Positions 62,302 through 64,000 of a stretch of 64,000 nucleotides of DNA are shown here, piece after piece (within the stretch, counting starts at the first letter, position 1; each line of letters opens with the position of its first letter). The notes under the pieces are model-generated. The model was not told the origin of the DNA. It searched no databases and saw only the letters and a program-made list of their open reading frames with translations. A program made the position numbers and the translations under genes. The stretch comes from Methylotenera sp. (GTDB lineage: Bacteria > Pseudomonadota > Gammaproteobacteria > Burkholderiales > Methylophilaceae), in assembly GCF_029946165.1 (NCBI RefSeq), contig NZ_JAQSDZ010000006.1, positions 1-64,000 on the forward strand. Reading direction: 5' to 3'.

Positions 62302-62772
62302 TTATTTAATGGCGAGTGCATCTGCATCTAAAACCACAGCGGCACGCCCTTCTAGTAATAGTTTGTCATCAGCTGACACGGTAAATTGGTAAAGCATATT
62401 ACTTTCACTTGCCATAATGCAAACAGCCGTTATCAGCAAATCTGAAACGATATCATCCAATCTTGTCACGGCCATAGTAACGCCACGTACGCTCACTAAA
62501 TAGCCTACTTTAGGTGTTTCGCTATCAGCAGGTGCTAACAATGCACCATGCACAGCCATTGCCTGAGCGGCATATTCAATACCGCATGAGATGCCTAATT
62601 TTCCGTGTGCGCGCAATGGGTTATCAGGGGTACGATGACTATCGGCAAGACAAGTAATTTTTTCTTGATCCCACGCCAGTACATTGCTTAATAAACACAT
62701 GCTGCCTTGATGCGGAATATGACTTTCGATCCAAGCATGATCTAGTTTCTGATTCACCTGCTGAGTTAACAT
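62302..62772 (-). CDS. ApeP-like 3-hydroxyacyl-ACP dehydratase (hotdog)
   Basis: The 156-aa protein resembles the hotdog-fold dehydratases of aryl-polyene clusters (ApeP/FabZ-like). HIPHQGSMCLLSNVLAWD (about 19-36) and the SCGIEYAAQAMAVHGALL segment (about 65-82, with the catalytic-type Glu) are visible. It overlaps the preceding ketosynthase-like gene by 7 bases and lies 22 bases before the ketoreductase gene. It should remove water in each chain-extension cycle. Confidence 0.86.
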   Translation of the reverse strand: MLTQQVNQKLDHAWIESHIPHQGSMCLLSNVLAWDQEKITCLADSHRTPDNPLRAHGKLGISCGIEYAAQAMAVHGALLAPADSETPKVGYLVSVRGVTMAVTRLDDIVSDLLITAVCIMASESNMLYQFTVSADDKLLLEGRAAVVLDADALAIK

Positions 62773-63578
62773 GCGCTTACCTCAATGGCTAAACGTAAGT
62801 CATCGAGGTAATCTAACACAACGCGACGGTCTTTTTGTTGGGCTAAAGCCTGCAATAAAGGTAAACCGCGTGCTGCTGGAATCGCCAAACGCAAGGCTTC
62901 TAGCGCAACATCATCAAATTGGTCTGCGGGGTCCTGAGTAAGGCTAACTTTTATTTGAGCAAGAGATTTTTGGCTCGCTTGCGGTGCAAGTATTAATGCG
63001 ATACCGCAGTTGTTAGGGATAGGTCGTTTAGCAAACATGGGTTCAGGATATGGCGTATCGCTCGCCATTAATATGCAGCGTGTATGATCAACTACAACCT
63101 GTGTCAATGCATCTAATAATCCTGCGCCAAAGCTGGCATCGAACGCACATAGCACTGATGAAGTTGCCATATTCCCAGTCGCAATGCTCCAGTAGCCTGC
63201 GGCAGCATTATGCACAGAGTTATGAAAGCGCGTAGGTGAAATTTGCCTGTCCTCAGAGGCCAGCATTTCGCAAATAGTGTGGCAGTTCAGACCATCACCA
63301 TTAGAAAATGAGAATACACTAGGTAAATTTTCTTCTTGTAATCCAGCAGTAGTGATGGCTTCTAAAGAAGTCGCCAAGGTCAGTTTAACAATATCACTGG
63401 CGCGTCGTCGTTCTGCAGCTGGCAATAATTCAGGCGCTGGAATGATTGTTTTTGAGGGTTGGTAATGTTGTAAACCATTCAATATAGCCTGACTATTTGA
63501 CCAGCCAGATAAGCCAGGGCCTAATAGACCGATGCCTTCAATATAAGCATTCAGATAAGTAATAGGTTCAGCGTTCAT
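62766..63578 (-). CDS. Ketosynthase-like chain-length-factor protein (ApeC type)
   Basis: The 270-aa protein corresponds to the N-terminal beta-ketoacyl-synthase-like domain (PF13723) of aryl-polyene clusters. FHNSVHNAAAGYWSIATGN and VLCAFDASFGAGLLDALTQ correspond to the ketosynthase active-site region, but the expected nucleophilic Cys in the Ala-Cys-Ala-type motif is replaced by Asp (CAFDASFG); the Cys three residues earlier is displaced. It is therefore probably non-catalytic and pairs with the full ketosynthase. The ATG at 63578 overlaps that gene's TGA. Confidence 0.85.
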   Translation of the reverse strand: MNAEPITYLNAYIEGIGLLGPGLSGWSNSQAILNGLQHYQPSKTIIPAPELLPAAERRRASDIVKLTLATSLEAITTAGLQEENLPSVFSFSNGDGLNCHTICEMLASEDRQISPTRFHNSVHNAAAGYWSIATGNMATSSVLCAFDASFGAGLLDALTQVVVDHTRCILMASDTPYPEPMFAKRPIPNNCGIALILAPQASQKSLAQIKVSLTQDPADQFDDVALEALRLAIPAARGLPLLQALAQQKDRRVVLDYLDDLRLAIEVSAC

Positions 63579-64000
63579 CAGACTTGATCTCCATTTTTTG
63601 CAAGTCCAAAAACTAGGCTGCAATTAGTACCGCCAAAGCCAAATGAGTTACTCATCACGTAGGATAAAGCTTGAGGCTGATTTTTTAACTGGTAATTCAT
63701 TTTAAGCAATGGATCAACCTCATTGGTATTAAGTCCGCCAACTATAAATCCATTTTGTAATGCAAGCCCACAAATCACCGCTTCCACCGCACCTGCAGCA
63801 CCTAATGTATGGCCAGTAGCACCTTTGCTAGAGCTGCAAGGTGGTGTGTCGTTGCCAAAAACAGCAGTAACCGCCTTCGCTTCCGCTGCATCATTACTTG
63901 GCGTTGCCGTACCGTGCAGATTAATATAATCAATATCACTTGGTACCAAGCCAGCACTTTCCAAGGCTTGTTGCATGGCCATACGCGCACCTAAACCTTC
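63578..64000 (-). CDS. Beta-ketoacyl-ACP synthase (FabF-type), partial
   Basis: Only the C-terminal 140 residues are in the window; the gene continues past the right edge. The catalytic His of HGTATPSND and the second His-containing segment KGATGHTLGAAGAVEA and the oxyanion/Gly-rich FGFGGTN near the end are all present, as in FabF and the aryl-polyene ketosynthases ApeO/ApeR. It is the most upstream visible member of the leftward KS-KSlike-DH-KR gene set. Confidence 0.93.
   Translation of the reverse strand, partial: EGLGARMAMQQALESAGLVPSDIDYINLHGTATPSNDAAEAKAVTAVFGNDTPPCSSSKGATGHTLGAAGAVEAVICGLALQNGFIVGGLNTNEVDPLLKMNYQLKNQPQALSYVMSNSFGFGGTNCSLVFGLAKNGDQV

Overview
The window is a chromosomal segment of a betaproteobacterium, most likely a Methylophilaceae member (Methylotenera-like). 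The inference rests on moderate-to-low GC, the gene order rpsU-DUF3144-yqeY-dnaG-rpoD, tsaD next to plsY/folB, the yebC-ruvC-ruvA and ruvB-ybgC-tolQRAB-pal-cpoB-queE-queC blocks, and a SoxYZ-like carrier of the type that accompanies quinoprotein methanol dehydrogenases. No rRNA or species-specific marker is present, so the family-level call is an inference.

Region 1 (1-11.86 kb) is an accessory island that abuts the 3' end of a CAU-anticodon tRNA (probably tRNA-Ile2) located just downstream of rpoD. It carries a leftward operon (small ORFs, a VapE-type helicase/primase, and a tyrosine integrase that stops before its catalytic domain), a KlcA/ArdB-type antirestriction protein with several small unknown proteins, a zinc-ribbon/EF-hand/glycine-zipper protein, two XRE regulators, and a tightly overlapping four-gene conflict-type operon: a 63-aa membrane protein, an ABC-3C C-terminal-domain protein, an ABC-3C middle component and an SMC/RecN-like ABC ATPase. 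The membrane protein and the CTD protein share a short GD-x-VAG-x-K motif, which is the most unusual signal in the window.

Region 2 (11.86-34 kb) is housekeeping: tRNA, rpoD, dnaG, yqeY, DUF3144, rpsU, tsaD, plsY, folB, an odd low-GC coiled-coil/membrane gene followed by a repeat-rich intergenic stretch, a histidine-phosphatase-like lipoprotein, xerD, ogt, the rpsP-rimM-trmD-rplS operon (S16 has a long Ala-rich tail), queC, queE, and the complete Tol-Pal system with ybgC and ruvB.

Region 3 (34-44 kb): between ruvB and ruvA lie a TonB receptor/periplasmic substrate-binding protein/GGDEF-EAL triad and an AI-2E family permease, so ruvAC is separated from ruvB. yebC, an EamA exporter and a CBS-domain protein follow.

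Region 4 (44-51.3 kb) is an iron/heme uptake locus: cytochrome b561, PepSY protein, PiuC-type dioxygenase, siderophore receptor, exbD, exbB, tonB, hemP and two small paralogous proteins, with two convincing Fur boxes in front of hemP and of the small-protein pair.

Region 5 (51.4-58.6 kb) holds a U32 peptidase-family protein, YjbQ, a SoxYZ-like carrier, a VOC protein, apt, aspS, a DUF502 protein and an FmdB-type zinc ribbon protein.

Region 6 (58.9-64 kb) is the beginning of an aryl-polyene/xanthomonadin-type pigment cluster: rightward chorismatase (XanB2-like), acyltransferase and glycosyltransferase genes converge on leftward ketoreductase, dehydratase and two ketosynthase-like genes; the last runs off the right edge.
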